From contig CANPZO010000024.1 of NCBI GenBank assembly GCA_947589005.1, positions 1 through 42,650 of the forward strand: a stretch of 42,650 bases of DNA. Direction: 5' to 3'. How positions within the stretch are numbered: position 1 is the stretch's first letter; the number at the start of each line of letters is the position of its first letter. The notes under the pieces were generated by a model that saw nothing but the letters and a program-made list of their open reading frames with translations, had not been told where the DNA came from and ran no database searches. Positions 31,349 through 39,342 of the stretch are shown here, piece by piece. The position numbers were made by a program, and so were the translations under genes. The stretch comes from an uncultured Clostridia bacterium (GTDB taxonomy: Bacteria > Bacillota > Clostridia > UMGS1883).

Positions 31349-32473
31349 TTACTCCTTTGTTATATTTACGCCGTTTATAAATACGGCTGTGGTTTTCGCT
31401 TCAAATTCCAGGGGGAAACGGTCGAACACGGCGATATCCGCGTCCTTGCCGGTCTCCAGCGTACCCACGCGGCCGTCGATGCCGCAGAGCTTGGCGGGGT
31501 TCACGGTGACCGCCCGCAGAGCCGCCATTTTGTCCATGCCGGCCTTGACCGCCAGCGCCGCGCAGAGCGGCAGGTGCTTTTCGGGTATCTCCGGGTGGTC
31601 GGTGATTATGGCCACGGTAAGGCCGGCCTCGTCCAGCGCCTTCGCCGTCTCGTATGTAAGCTCCCGCAGCTCGGGCTTGCTCCTGTCGCCGAGGCTGGGG
31701 CCGACGCAGACGCCCACGCCCTCGGCCTTAAGCAAATCGGCGATGAGGTGGCCCTCGGTACAATGCTCCACGGTCATATTAAGGCCGAACTCCCTGGCTA
31801 TCCGCAGGGCGGTGAAAATGTCATCCGCCCGATGCGCGTGGGCCTTTACGGTGAGCCTGCCCTCAAGACAGGGCAGCAGGCACTCGCTCTTGAAGTCGAA
31901 ATCCGGCTCCTCCTGCTCGCCGTACCGCCGCGCCTTGAGCAGGCTTTCTCTGATTACGGCGGCGGTGCCCATGCGCGTCACGGGGAACTGCTTTTTCTCC
32001 CCGTAGACCGCCTTCGGATTTTCGCCGAAGGCAAACTTCATGGCGGCGGCCTCCCTGACGACCATATCGTCTATGCGGCGGCCGTGGGTCTTTACGGCGG
32101 AAAAAACTCCGCCGATGGGGTTGGCGCTGCCGGGGCCGGTGACCACCGTGGTCACTCCGGCGGCGGCGGCCTCCCCGAAGGCCCTGTCCATGGGGTTTAT
32201 GCCGTCGATGGCCCGCAGCTGCGGCGTGACGGGGTCGGTGTCCTCGTTGCCGTCGGCGCCCTCGGCGCCAAGACCGTCCTCCCACATACCAAGGTGAGAG
32301 TGCGCGTCCACCATGCCGGGAATGACGTATCCGCCCGCCGCGTCGAAGCTCTCCCCCTCCGGACAGACCTCCATGGGGCCTACGGCGGTTATAACGCCGT
32401 TTTCAAAGGCCGCAAAGCCGTTTTCGTATTCGGCCCCGGCCATAGTCAAAATATGTCCGTTTTTAATTATCAT
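31349..32473 (-). CDS. Amidohydrolase family protein
   Basis: 374 aa with the metal-dependent hydrolase fold: the start MIIKNGHILTMAG, first metal motif VIPGMVDAHSHLGMWEDG (about 50-65), HAHRADD and VEHCTEGHLIAD as further His ligands, ITDHPE (late Asp) and the C-terminal TVNPAKLCGIDGRVGTLETG. This matches imidazolonepropionase-like or adenine deaminase-like amidohydrolases. The substrate is unknown. The ATG overlaps the trxB stop by 4 bases. Confidence 0.88.
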   Translation of the reverse strand: MIIKNGHILTMAGAEYENGFAAFENGVITAVGPMEVCPEGESFDAAGGYVIPGMVDAHSHLGMWEDGLGAEGADGNEDTDPVTPQLRAIDGINPMDRAFGEAAAAGVTTVVTGPGSANPIGGVFSAVKTHGRRIDDMVVREAAAMKFAFGENPKAVYGEKKQFPVTRMGTAAVIRESLLKARRYGEQEEPDFDFKSECLLPCLEGRLTVKAHAHRADDIFTALRIAREFGLNMTVEHCTEGHLIADLLKAEGVGVCVGPSLGDRSKPELRELTYETAKALDEAGLTVAIITDHPEIPEKHLPLCAALAVKAGMDKMAALRAVTVNPAKLCGIDGRVGTLETGKDADIAVFDRFPLEFEAKTTAVFINGVNITKE

Positions 32474-33351
32474 TTTTCACACCCCGTAATGCACGCGGCG
32501 GCCACCGCCCCGTCGGAGGCGGCGGTAACTATCTGGCGTAGCTCCTTCACCCGCAAGTCGCCCACGGCGTAAACGCCCGGGATGGCGGTCTCCATGCGCT
32601 CATTGGCGGGAACGTAGCCGTTTTGCAGCTCGAGCTGGCCCTCTACGGCGCCGGTATTGGGCGACGTGCCCACGGCCACAAAAGCCGCCGAAACAGGGAG
32701 CGTACCCCCGCCCTCCAGCCGGAGGCCGGTAAGAGCGCCGTTTTCGCCAACGAACTCCGCCACCCTTGTATTCCACAAAATCTCCACATTCGGCAGGGTA
32801 ACCCGCTTGAGCGCGCCTTCTCCGCCGCGCAGTCGGTCCCGTCGGTGGATAAGGTAGACCTTTTCGCAGATGCGGCTGAGGTATTCGCAGTCATGGACGG
32901 CGGTATCGCCGCCGCCGATAACGGCCACGGTCTTATTCTTAAAAAAGCCCCCGTCGCAGACGGCGCAGTAGCTGACCCCCGCGCCCCGCAGCTCGTTCTC
33001 GCCGGGGACGCCCAGGGGCCGGGGCGAGGCGCCCATGGCGAGGATAATATTTTTCGCCCGATATTCGCCCTTGCGGGTGACGACGGTTTTGGTTTTAAGG
33101 TCAATGGTTTTGGCCTTTTCCCGCCGAAGCTCGGCGCCCAGTCTTTCCGCCTGGCCCCGCATGAGGGAGCTTAGCTCCTCTCCGCTTATTCCCTGGGGGA
33201 AAGCGGGGTAATTTTCTATTTCGCTGCTTAGCGTCATCTGTCCGCCGAAGGCCCCGCCCTCAAGGACAAGAACGGCCAGTCCCGCCCGGCCGCAGTATAT
33301 GCCGGCGGTGAGCCCGGCAGGGCCGCCGCCCACGATAATAACGTCATACAT
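32470..33351 (-). CDS. trxB: Thioredoxin reductase
   Basis: NADPH:thioredoxin disulfide reductase, 293 aa. FAD-binding VGGGPAGLTAGIY (about 7-19), redox pair CAVC at 129-132, NADPH motif IGGGDTAVHD (about 145-154), and the late FAD motif GVYAVGDLR (about 262-270). ATG 33351 follows GGGAG; the frame extends upstream to 33366 without better support. It heads an operon with an amidohydrolase and gltX. Confidence 0.95.
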   Translation of the reverse strand: MYDVIIVGGGPAGLTAGIYCGRAGLAVLVLEGGAFGGQMTLSSEIENYPAFPQGISGEELSSLMRGQAERLGAELRREKAKTIDLKTKTVVTRKGEYRAKNIILAMGASPRPLGVPGENELRGAGVSYCAVCDGGFFKNKTVAVIGGGDTAVHDCEYLSRICEKVYLIHRRDRLRGGEGALKRVTLPNVEILWNTRVAEFVGENGALTGLRLEGGGTLPVSAAFVAVGTSPNTGAVEGQLELQNGYVPANERMETAIPGVYAVGDLRVKELRQIVTAASDGAVAAACITGCEK

Positions 33352-33400
33352 GGCGATTTCTCCCATTGTTTTCTTTGTGCGGTATTGCCTTAATAAGGTA

Positions 33401-33429
33401 ATTATATAATATTTAAATCACGTTGTCAA
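33401..33429 (-). promoter_or_regulatory. Promoter of trxB operon
   Basis: On minus: TTGACA (33424-33429), 17-base spacer, TATAAT (33401-33406). Confidence 0.9.
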
Positions 33430-33465
33430 CTACAATTTGCAGCGGCGTCACAAGCTCGATATCGA

Positions 33466-33663
33466 CCTTTTGCGAGTTTTTTGTCCGTCATGCGGGACGG
33501 CGGTCCACCCTACGGTGTCATTTTATACGTGTAGGGCGGGCTTGCCCTCAAGCCGCCGGCTCACAGAGATGGACAAACAAGCTGCCGAAAAATTTAAAAG
33601 GCGTCTCCACAAGCGAAAAAAGGCTTGCGGCGGCGCCTTTATGCACGGTTCTTTTACGGCCCC
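33466..33663. repeat. Mosaic palindromic repeat, copy R4
   Basis: Bases 33531-33589 closely match 25333-25390. Near the M23 stop, minus-strand GGGGCCGTAAAAG, GTGCATAA and GGCGCCGCCGCAAGCC match copy R2 (GGGGCTGTAAAAG, GTGCAGAA, GGCGTCGTCGCAAGCC). No gene supported. Confidence 0.7.
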
Positions 33664-34353
33664 TCACTCGACGACATAGCTTTCCGGATTGACGCTGAGG
33701 TCGTCCTGCCATATCTCAAAGTGCAGGTGAGCGGCGGTTTTGCCCTCGAGGGGGCTTGTCCCCACGCCGGTTATAACGTCGCCCTCCTCCACGGTCTCGC
33801 CCACCTTCACCATTTCCAAAGTGGACACGCCCTTGTATACGGTCTTTAGACCGCCGCTGTGCTGTATCTCGATAACATTGCCCCAGAGACGGTCGCTGTA
33901 AGCGGCCGTGACCTTACCCTCGGCGGGGGCTTTCACCGCCGTTGTCAGCGGAGCCTCGATATCCATGCCCATATGCGCCCGCCAGTCGCCCATGGTCTCG
34001 GAGTACACGGCCTGAAGAGAGTACGCCTTGCTCACCGAGCCGTCCACCGGCAGCGGCAGGGGAAAGGGCGGGTCCTCCCGCACCTCCTCGGTTTCGCCGT
34101 CGGTCTTTGCCGAAACGGGGACCGGGGGCTCGGTTTCCTCGTCCTCAAAGGTCAGGGGCGGTATTTCCGCCTCGGAGGCCCTGAGCAGAGGCAGCACCGC
34201 CACGGTCCGCTCGGCCTCGTCCACAGCCGAGGAAAGCTCCCTGGAATTTTTCAGCGCGGTGCTCCTGCCCATGACGAAGCTCGCCGTGAACACCGCCGTT
34301 ATCGCCAAAACCGCAAGAATTACGTTAAAAAATCTTCTTGAGCCTTTTTTCAC
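33664..34353 (-). CDS. M23 family metallopeptidase, membrane-anchored
   Basis: 229 aa. An N-terminal anchor at about 9-28 (FNVILAVLAITAVFTASFVM), an acidic Pro-rich stalk, and a LytM/M23 domain from about 110. Zn ligand motif HMGMD (H-x-x-x-D) and HLHFE are intact, so it is probably an active peptidoglycan endopeptidase, unlike SpoIIQ proteins that lose a ligand. The start is GTG 34353 after GAGGTG. It lies 55 bases downstream of a small membrane protein gene on the same strand. Confidence 0.9.
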   Translation of the reverse strand: MKKGSRRFFNVILAVLAITAVFTASFVMGRSTALKNSRELSSAVDEAERTVAVLPLLRASEAEIPPLTFEDEETEPPVPVSAKTDGETEEVREDPPFPLPLPVDGSVSKAYSLQAVYSETMGDWRAHMGMDIEAPLTTAVKAPAEGKVTAAYSDRLWGNVIEIQHSGGLKTVYKGVSTLEMVKVGETVEEGDVITGVGTSPLEGKTAAHLHFEIWQDDLSVNPESYVVE

Positions 34354-34408
34354 GTCTGTTCACCTCATGGTATATCTTTAACGCTTTTTGTATATTTTAT
34401 ACAATTTT

Positions 34409-34540
34409 TTAGCGGATACCCATGAGGCCGGCAAAAATACGCGCAAGCTGCTCAAATACAAGCCCGAAATACACCGAAATCAGCGGTATCACAAAGGATG
34501 ATATAACGAAAAACGCCATAAATTTTATTGTTTGCTTCAT
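34409..34540 (-). CDS. Small membrane protein (43 aa)
   Basis: The minus-strand ATG at 34540 is preceded by AAAAGGGGACG with good spacing. The product (MKQTIKFMAFFVISSFVIPL followed by ISVYFGLVFEQLARIF and a short tail) is one hydrophobic segment with a positively charged start, likely one or two membrane helices. It lies upstream of the M23 gene and may be its partner. Family not recognised. Confidence 0.6.
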   Translation of the reverse strand: MKQTIKFMAFFVISSFVIPLISVYFGLVFEQLARIFAGLMGIR

Positions 34541-34599
34541 GAAAACGTCCCCTTTTAGATATTAATATGTATAAATCAGGGTTTTAGAACATTTTTAAC

Positions 34600-34628
34600 T
34601 TGCAAAAGTTTGAATTTTGTGCTATAAT
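34600..34628 (+). promoter_or_regulatory. Promoter of citrate synthase
   Basis: TTGCAA (34600-34605), 17-base spacer, TATAAT (34623-34628); predicted start near 34635. Confidence 0.8.
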
Positions 34629-34719
34629 TTATGCTGCGATTAAATAAATATCACTTACGGGAGGCGGCTGAGGGGAGATTTTGACAAATTCAAAAGGTAC
34701 TTTTAAGGAAGTGAGTTTC

Positions 34720-36069
34720 ATGGAACAGAACAATAACTTTTTTCGAGAATTAGTGGAGCTGTCCCGGTCGGTGTACACCATGGAACCGGAGCTCTATCAA
34801 ACCTATAACGTGAAGCGCGGCCTGCGCAACGCCGACGGCAGCGGCGTGCTGGTTGGACTTACCAAGGTGGGCGAGGTGCACGGCTATGTGCTGGACGAGG
34901 GCGAAAAGCTGCCCATCTTCGGCTCGCTGCGTTACCGCGGCATAGACGTGGAGGAAATAGTGCGCGCCTGCCGCAAGGAGCGGCGCTTCGGCTTTGAGGA
35001 GGTGGCTTACCTCCTGCTTTTCGGCAGCCTGCCCTCCAAAGACACCCTCGACAAATTCAATAAATACCTGGGCTCCATACGGGAGCTGCCCGCCAATTTC
35101 ACCGAGGATATGATACTCAAGGCCCCCAGCCGCGACATCATGAACAAGCTGGCCCGCAGCGTGCTGGCCCTTTATTCCTACGACGACGACCCGGACAACA
35201 ACTCTCTGGAAAACGTGCTGCGCCAGTCCTTCGAGCTGATAGCGCGGTTTCCGGTGATAATCGCCCACGCCTATCAGGCCAAATCCCATTATCACGACGG
35301 CAAAAGCCTCATACTCCACACCCCGGTGGCGGAGTATTCCACCGCCCAGAACTTTCTTCACCTGATGCGTCCGGACAACGAATTCACCCCCTTGGAGGCG
35401 GAGATACTTGACCTGGCCCTGATGCTCCATGCCGAGCACGGCGGCGGCAACAACAGCGCCTTCACCACCCATGTGGTATCCTCCTCCGGCACCGACACCT
35501 ACAGCGCCATCGCCGCGGCCATCGGAAGTTTGAAGGGCCCCAAGCACGGCGGCGCCAACGCCAGAGTCATGGGCATGATAGAGGACTTTAAGGCCAACAT
35601 CACCGACATAACCGACGAAAAGCAGATAAGGGAGCACATAGTAAAAATCCTCAAAAAGGAGACCTACGACCACAGCGGTCTTGTCTACGGCATAGGCCAC
35701 GCGGTCTACACCAAGAGCGACCCCAGAGCCGTACTGCTCAGGGAAAACGCCCTCACTCTGGCAAAGCAGAAGGGTATGGAGGACGAGTTCTACCTTTACG
35801 ACATAATCGCCAGAAATACCCCCAAGCTCTTCGCGGAGATAAAAAAGAGCGACAAGGTGATGGCCCCCAACGTGGACTTCTACAGCGGCTTTGTCTACAA
35901 GATGCTGAACATACCGCCGGAGGTCTACACCCCCATCTTCGCCATGAGCCGTATCGTGGGCTGGTGCGCGCACCGTATAGAGGAGATAACCGTTTCCGAC
36001 CGCATCATACGTCCCGCTTATAAGGCGGTTTCAAGGAAAATTCCATACGTTTTGCTGAACGAAAGGTAA
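34720..36069 (+). CDS. gltA: Citrate synthase
   Basis: Condenses acetyl-CoA and oxaloacetate to citrate. 449 aa. Catalytic region LHAEHGGGNNSAFTTHVV, GPKHGGANARVMGM, GIGHAVYTKSDPRA and NVDFYSGFVYKML provide the His/His/Asp active site. ATG 34720 follows AAGGAAGTGAG; the frame extends to 34681 without a better site. It has its own promoter and lies 31 bases before the zinc-ribbon gene, so part of the signalling cluster may be read from here. Confidence 0.95.
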   Translation: MEQNNNFFRELVELSRSVYTMEPELYQTYNVKRGLRNADGSGVLVGLTKVGEVHGYVLDEGEKLPIFGSLRYRGIDVEEIVRACRKERRFGFEEVAYLLLFGSLPSKDTLDKFNKYLGSIRELPANFTEDMILKAPSRDIMNKLARSVLALYSYDDDPDNNSLENVLRQSFELIARFPVIIAHAYQAKSHYHDGKSLILHTPVAEYSTAQNFLHLMRPDNEFTPLEAEILDLALMLHAEHGGGNNSAFTTHVVSSSGTDTYSAIAAAIGSLKGPKHGGANARVMGMIEDFKANITDITDEKQIREHIVKILKKETYDHSGLVYGIGHAVYTKSDPRAVLLRENALTLAKQKGMEDEFYLYDIIARNTPKLFAEIKKSDKVMAPNVDFYSGFVYKMLNIPPEVYTPIFAMSRIVGWCAHRIEEITVSDRIIRPAYKAVSRKIPYVLLNER

Positions 36070-36100
36070 TAATATTTTTTAAATATAAGGAGGAATATGT

Positions 36101-36559
36101 ATGAAATGCAATGTATGCGGCTCCGAGCTCGAGGCCGGCAGCCTGTTCTGTTCGGAGTGCGGCGCAAAGGTGGCGGCCGCGGCCGGGCCGGTCTGCGGCG
36201 CCTGCGGCACGGTGAACGAGCCGGGCAGTCTGTTCTGCTGTGAGTGCGGCGCAAAGCTGACCGCGGCGGCGCCCATGGACGGCGGACGGACGGAAGCGCC
36301 GGCCGTTTCCAAATGCCCGGCCTGCGGCGCGGCCATGGAGCCCGACAGTCTGTTCTGCCCCGAGTGCGGCGCAAGGCTGGTGGGTGCGCCCACAACCCCC
36401 GTGGCTCCCGCGGAACCGAAAACGGCGGAGGTCGAAAGCGTGCCTCCCATGAGCTCCCTTAAAAAAGAGATAAAGACCACCATGCGCACCCCGCGCAAGC
36501 CCGCCTATCCCGAGGACCCGGAGGGGAGCAAGTTCTTCTCCGCGCCGGAGGACATTTGA
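36101..36559 (+). CDS. Triple zinc-ribbon protein
   Basis: 152 aa, soluble. Three C4 zinc ribbons: CNVC/CSEC (about 3-20), CGAC/CCEC (about 32-49) and CPAC/CPEC (about 74-91). The disordered tail contains KKEIKTTMRTP (121-131) and ends GSKFFSAPEDI. The same two motifs occur in the tail of the kinase at 38289, an unexpected link. AAGGAGGAA precedes the ATG. It is the first gene of the VWA/PP2C/kinase cluster, so likely a substrate or adaptor. Confidence 0.85.
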   Translation: MKCNVCGSELEAGSLFCSECGAKVAAAAGPVCGACGTVNEPGSLFCCECGAKLTAAAPMDGGRTEAPAVSKCPACGAAMEPDSLFCPECGARLVGAPTTPVAPAEPKTAEVESVPPMSSLKKEIKTTMRTPRKPAYPEDPEGSKFFSAPEDI

Positions 36560-36605
36560 CGGACGCAAACAGACAAAATTAAACTAAAAAACGGAGGAAA
36601 GAAAA

Positions 36606-37292
36606 ATGGCAAGCAACTATAAAATAACCTACAACGTGGACATGGTGTTCTGCATTGACGCGACGGGCAGCATGACCGGCGTGATAGACATGGTAAAGGA
36701 AAACGCCCTCAATCTCTACACCGACGTTTCCAACGCGATGGCAAAGAAAAACAAGACCATCGACAAGCTCAGGGTGAGGGTCGTGGTGTTCAGAGACTAT
36801 GTGGCCGACGGCGACGACGCCATGCTGGTGACCGACTTCTTCTCCCTGCCGGAGCAGACCGAGGACTTTGAACGCTGCGTCCGCAGCGTCCAGGCTTTCG
36901 GCGGCGGCGACGACCCCGAGGACGGCCTTGAGGCCCTGGGATACGCCATAAAGTCCAAGTGGGACACCGAGGGCATGAAGAAGCGTCAGGTAATAGTCGT
37001 ATGGACCGACGCCACCACCCACGAGCTGGGCTTCGGCAAGTCCATGCCCAACTATCCCAAGGGCATGGCCAAGGACTTTAACGAGCTTACCGCCTGGTGG
37101 GGCGACCGCCAGAACAGCGGCTTCATCAACCAGAACGCCAAGCGGCTGCTGCTCTTTGCCCCCGACGGCCCCTACTGGAACACCATTTCGGACACCTGGG
37201 ACAATGTTATCCACTTCCCCTCAATTGCCGGCGAAGGTCTGGGCGAGTTTGACTACGCGCAGATAATCGATTCCATTTCCAACACCATTTAA
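36606..37292 (+). CDS. VWA domain protein (TerY-like)
   Basis: 228 aa, a single von Willebrand A domain. The metal-binding MIDAS motif is D18-A-T-G-S22 (CIDATGSM), with a later acidic loop GGGDDPEDGLEALGYA and VVWTDATTHE. No signal peptide, so cytoplasmic. VWA proteins act as metal-dependent protein interaction modules. In TerY-P triads a VWA protein is encoded with a PP2C phosphatase and a kinase, as here. CGGAGGAAAG precedes the ATG. Confidence 0.9.
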   Translation: MASNYKITYNVDMVFCIDATGSMTGVIDMVKENALNLYTDVSNAMAKKNKTIDKLRVRVVVFRDYVADGDDAMLVTDFFSLPEQTEDFERCVRSVQAFGGGDDPEDGLEALGYAIKSKWDTEGMKKRQVIVVWTDATTHELGFGKSMPNYPKGMAKDFNELTAWWGDRQNSGFINQNAKRLLLFAPDGPYWNTISDTWDNVIHFPSIAGEGLGEFDYAQIIDSISNTI

Positions 37293-37304
37293 CGGGTGGC
37301 CGGC

Positions 37305-38276
37305 ATGAAGAAAAAGGAGTCCGCCGGCGGACTGCGGAGCAAGCTGGACGAGGTTTTCGTGGTGAGCGGCGAGATGATAAAGGACAACGGCGAGGACGAC
37401 CACTACGCCTATGTGGACCAAAAATTCGGCATTGTGGGGGTTTTTGACGGCTGCGGGGGCATAGGCTCGCGCAAGTACGAGATGTACGAAAACAAGACCG
37501 GCGCTTACATAGCCTCCCATATGTCCGCGGAGACGGTGGAGGCATGGTTCGACAAATTCTGCGAGGGCGGGGCCGAGCTTTCGGGCAACACCGCGGCGGA
37601 CATCTGCGCCGACCTCCACGACAGTCTGGCCGACACCCTGGGCGAGATAGAAAAGACCTCCGGCGGCAGAGGAGCGATAAAGGGCTCGCTGGTCAGGAGC
37701 TTCCCCACGACCGCCTCGATGATACTTTTTACCCTTAAGGATAAAAAGGTGTATTCGCTGTACGTTTGGGCCGGAGATTCACGGGGGTATATCCTGACCC
37801 CCGACGGCCTGACCCAGATAACGCGTGACGACATAGACGCCGGAGAGGACGCCCTGTCCAATCTCAGCAGCGACAGCAGGCTCACCAATCTCGTCCACGC
37901 CGGTGGAGATTTTAAGCTGAACAGCAAAATAATAAGCTTTTCCGGACCCGCGGTGCTGATATCGGCCACCGACGGCTGCTTCGGCTATTTTTCCACGCCC
38001 ATGGAGTTTGAATATATGCTGCTGGAGGCTTTGAGCAAGGCCAAAAGCATGGACGGCTGGAAAAAGCTCATAGACGGCGGCATCAGGGAATACACCGGCG
38101 ACGACTACACCCTCGCGGCGGCGGTGCTGGGCTACGGGGACTTTCGGACGTTCAAGCGTTCCTTTGCCCGCCGCAGGGCCGAGCTGTACGAAAAATACAT
38201 CTCCCGCCTTGACAGCGCCGACAAAGAGGAGCTTTGGGAGGAATACAGGGCCGTATACTACGGCGAGGCGCGGTAA
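37305..38276 (+). CDS. PP2C-family protein phosphatase
   Basis: 323 aa. PP2C motifs: VFDGCGGIG (Asp48), VWAGDSRGYIL, SATDGCFGYF and TGDDYTLAAAV, giving all metal-binding Asp residues. It should remove phosphate from Ser or Thr. ATG 37305 follows GGGTGG; GTG 37296 is an alternative. It sits directly after the VWA gene and 12 bases before the kinase, so it probably opposes that kinase. Confidence 0.92.
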   Translation: MKKKESAGGLRSKLDEVFVVSGEMIKDNGEDDHYAYVDQKFGIVGVFDGCGGIGSRKYEMYENKTGAYIASHMSAETVEAWFDKFCEGGAELSGNTAADICADLHDSLADTLGEIEKTSGGRGAIKGSLVRSFPTTASMILFTLKDKKVYSLYVWAGDSRGYILTPDGLTQITRDDIDAGEDALSNLSSDSRLTNLVHAGGDFKLNSKIISFSGPAVLISATDGCFGYFSTPMEFEYMLLEALSKAKSMDGWKKLIDGGIREYTGDDYTLAAAVLGYGDFRTFKRSFARRRAELYEKYISRLDSADKEELWEEYRAVYYGEAR

Positions 38277-38288
38277 GGAGGGACGGAT

Positions 38289-39329
38289 ATGAATGTTAAC
38301 GGCTATGAGATAATCGGCGAACTGAAAAGCGACAACAGCGGCTTTGCCAAGTGGGGCTTTGCCAAGAAGGACGGCGTCGAGGTCTTTATCAAGGAATTCC
38401 TCTCCCCCGTGTACCCCGAGGATACCGCCGCTCTCTCTCCCGAGCAGATAGCCCGCAAGCGCCGCATCTGCATGGACTTTGAAAAGAATAAGCGGAGCTT
38501 TTACTCCGAGCTGAACAAGTGCGTGACGGGCAATATCGTTACCGTCAGCGACTTTTTCCGCTGGGGCAGCCGTTACTACATAGTCACCGACAAGGTGGAC
38601 ACCGCCACAATAAAGGTGAGCGGGGTGGCGAGGTTTTCCCTCGATCGCAAGCTGCTCATAATAAAAATAATCCTGTACTGTATGCGCACCCTGCACCGGC
38701 ACGGGATAGTCCACGGCGACATAAAGCCGGACAACATACTGCTGAAAAGGACCGCCAGCGGCGCTTATACCGCAAAGATAATCGACTTTGACAGCAGCTT
38801 TCTGGAATCCGCCCCGCCCAACAGCAGCGAGGAGTTCCAAGGTGACCTGGTGTACTTGGCCCCCGAGTCCTTCGCGCTGGTGGCGGAGCTGGACGAGGCT
38901 CCCGCCCTTGACCGCAAGGTGGACGTTTTTGCCCTGGGAGTGCTTTTTCATCAGTATTTTACCGGCGAGCTGCCCGGTCTTGACCCCGACTACGAGTACG
39001 CCTTCGAGTCGGTGCTGGACGGAAAAATGCCTAAGATAAGTCCCTTGGTGCCCGACGAATGGAAGGTGCTGCTCACCTCCATGCTCTGCGCGGACCCCGC
39101 CCGTCGTCCGGACGTGGAAGAAATATATTCTTACGCCTATGGCGAGCGCAAAAAACCCGCCGTTCCGGACGAGGCCCCGTCCCCGGCGCCTCATTCCAAG
39201 CTGAAAAGCACCATGCGCAGCTCCGGCGCGGTATCGGACGCCCCACCGGTCGCGGCGGCGGACGCACCGGCCGCTCCTCCCGCAAAAAAAGCGTCGTCGG
39301 ACTTCTTCAAGAAGGCGGACGAGCTGTAA
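38289..39329 (+). CDS. Ser/Thr protein kinase with C-terminal tag
   Basis: 346 aa; cytosolic, no membrane helix. Kinase domain about 5-285: catalytic Lys35 (EVFIKEFL), HGDIKPDN (142-149; HGD instead of HRD), IIDFDSS (Asp166; DFD replaces DFG), APE (191-193), DVFALGVLFHQY. The catalytic Asp, Lys and Asn remain, so it is probably active. The Ala/Pro-rich tail carries KLKSTMRSS (304-312) and ends SSDFFKKADEL, matching the tail of the zinc-ribbon protein at 36101. AAGGAGGG precedes the ATG. Confidence 0.93.
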   Translation: MNVNGYEIIGELKSDNSGFAKWGFAKKDGVEVFIKEFLSPVYPEDTAALSPEQIARKRRICMDFEKNKRSFYSELNKCVTGNIVTVSDFFRWGSRYYIVTDKVDTATIKVSGVARFSLDRKLLIIKIILYCMRTLHRHGIVHGDIKPDNILLKRTASGAYTAKIIDFDSSFLESAPPNSSEEFQGDLVYLAPESFALVAELDEAPALDRKVDVFALGVLFHQYFTGELPGLDPDYEYAFESVLDGKMPKISPLVPDEWKVLLTSMLCADPARRPDVEEIYSYAYGERKKPAVPDEAPSPAPHSKLKSTMRSSGAVSDAPPVAAADAPAAPPAKKASSDFFKKADEL

Positions 39330-39342
39330 GGAGTGTTAAACT

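Noticed and set aside
33664-34353. M23 gene as spoIIQ
   Set aside because: The size and anchor fit, but there is no spoIID or other sporulation neighbour, and both zinc-ligand motifs are intact, so a general M23 call is safer.
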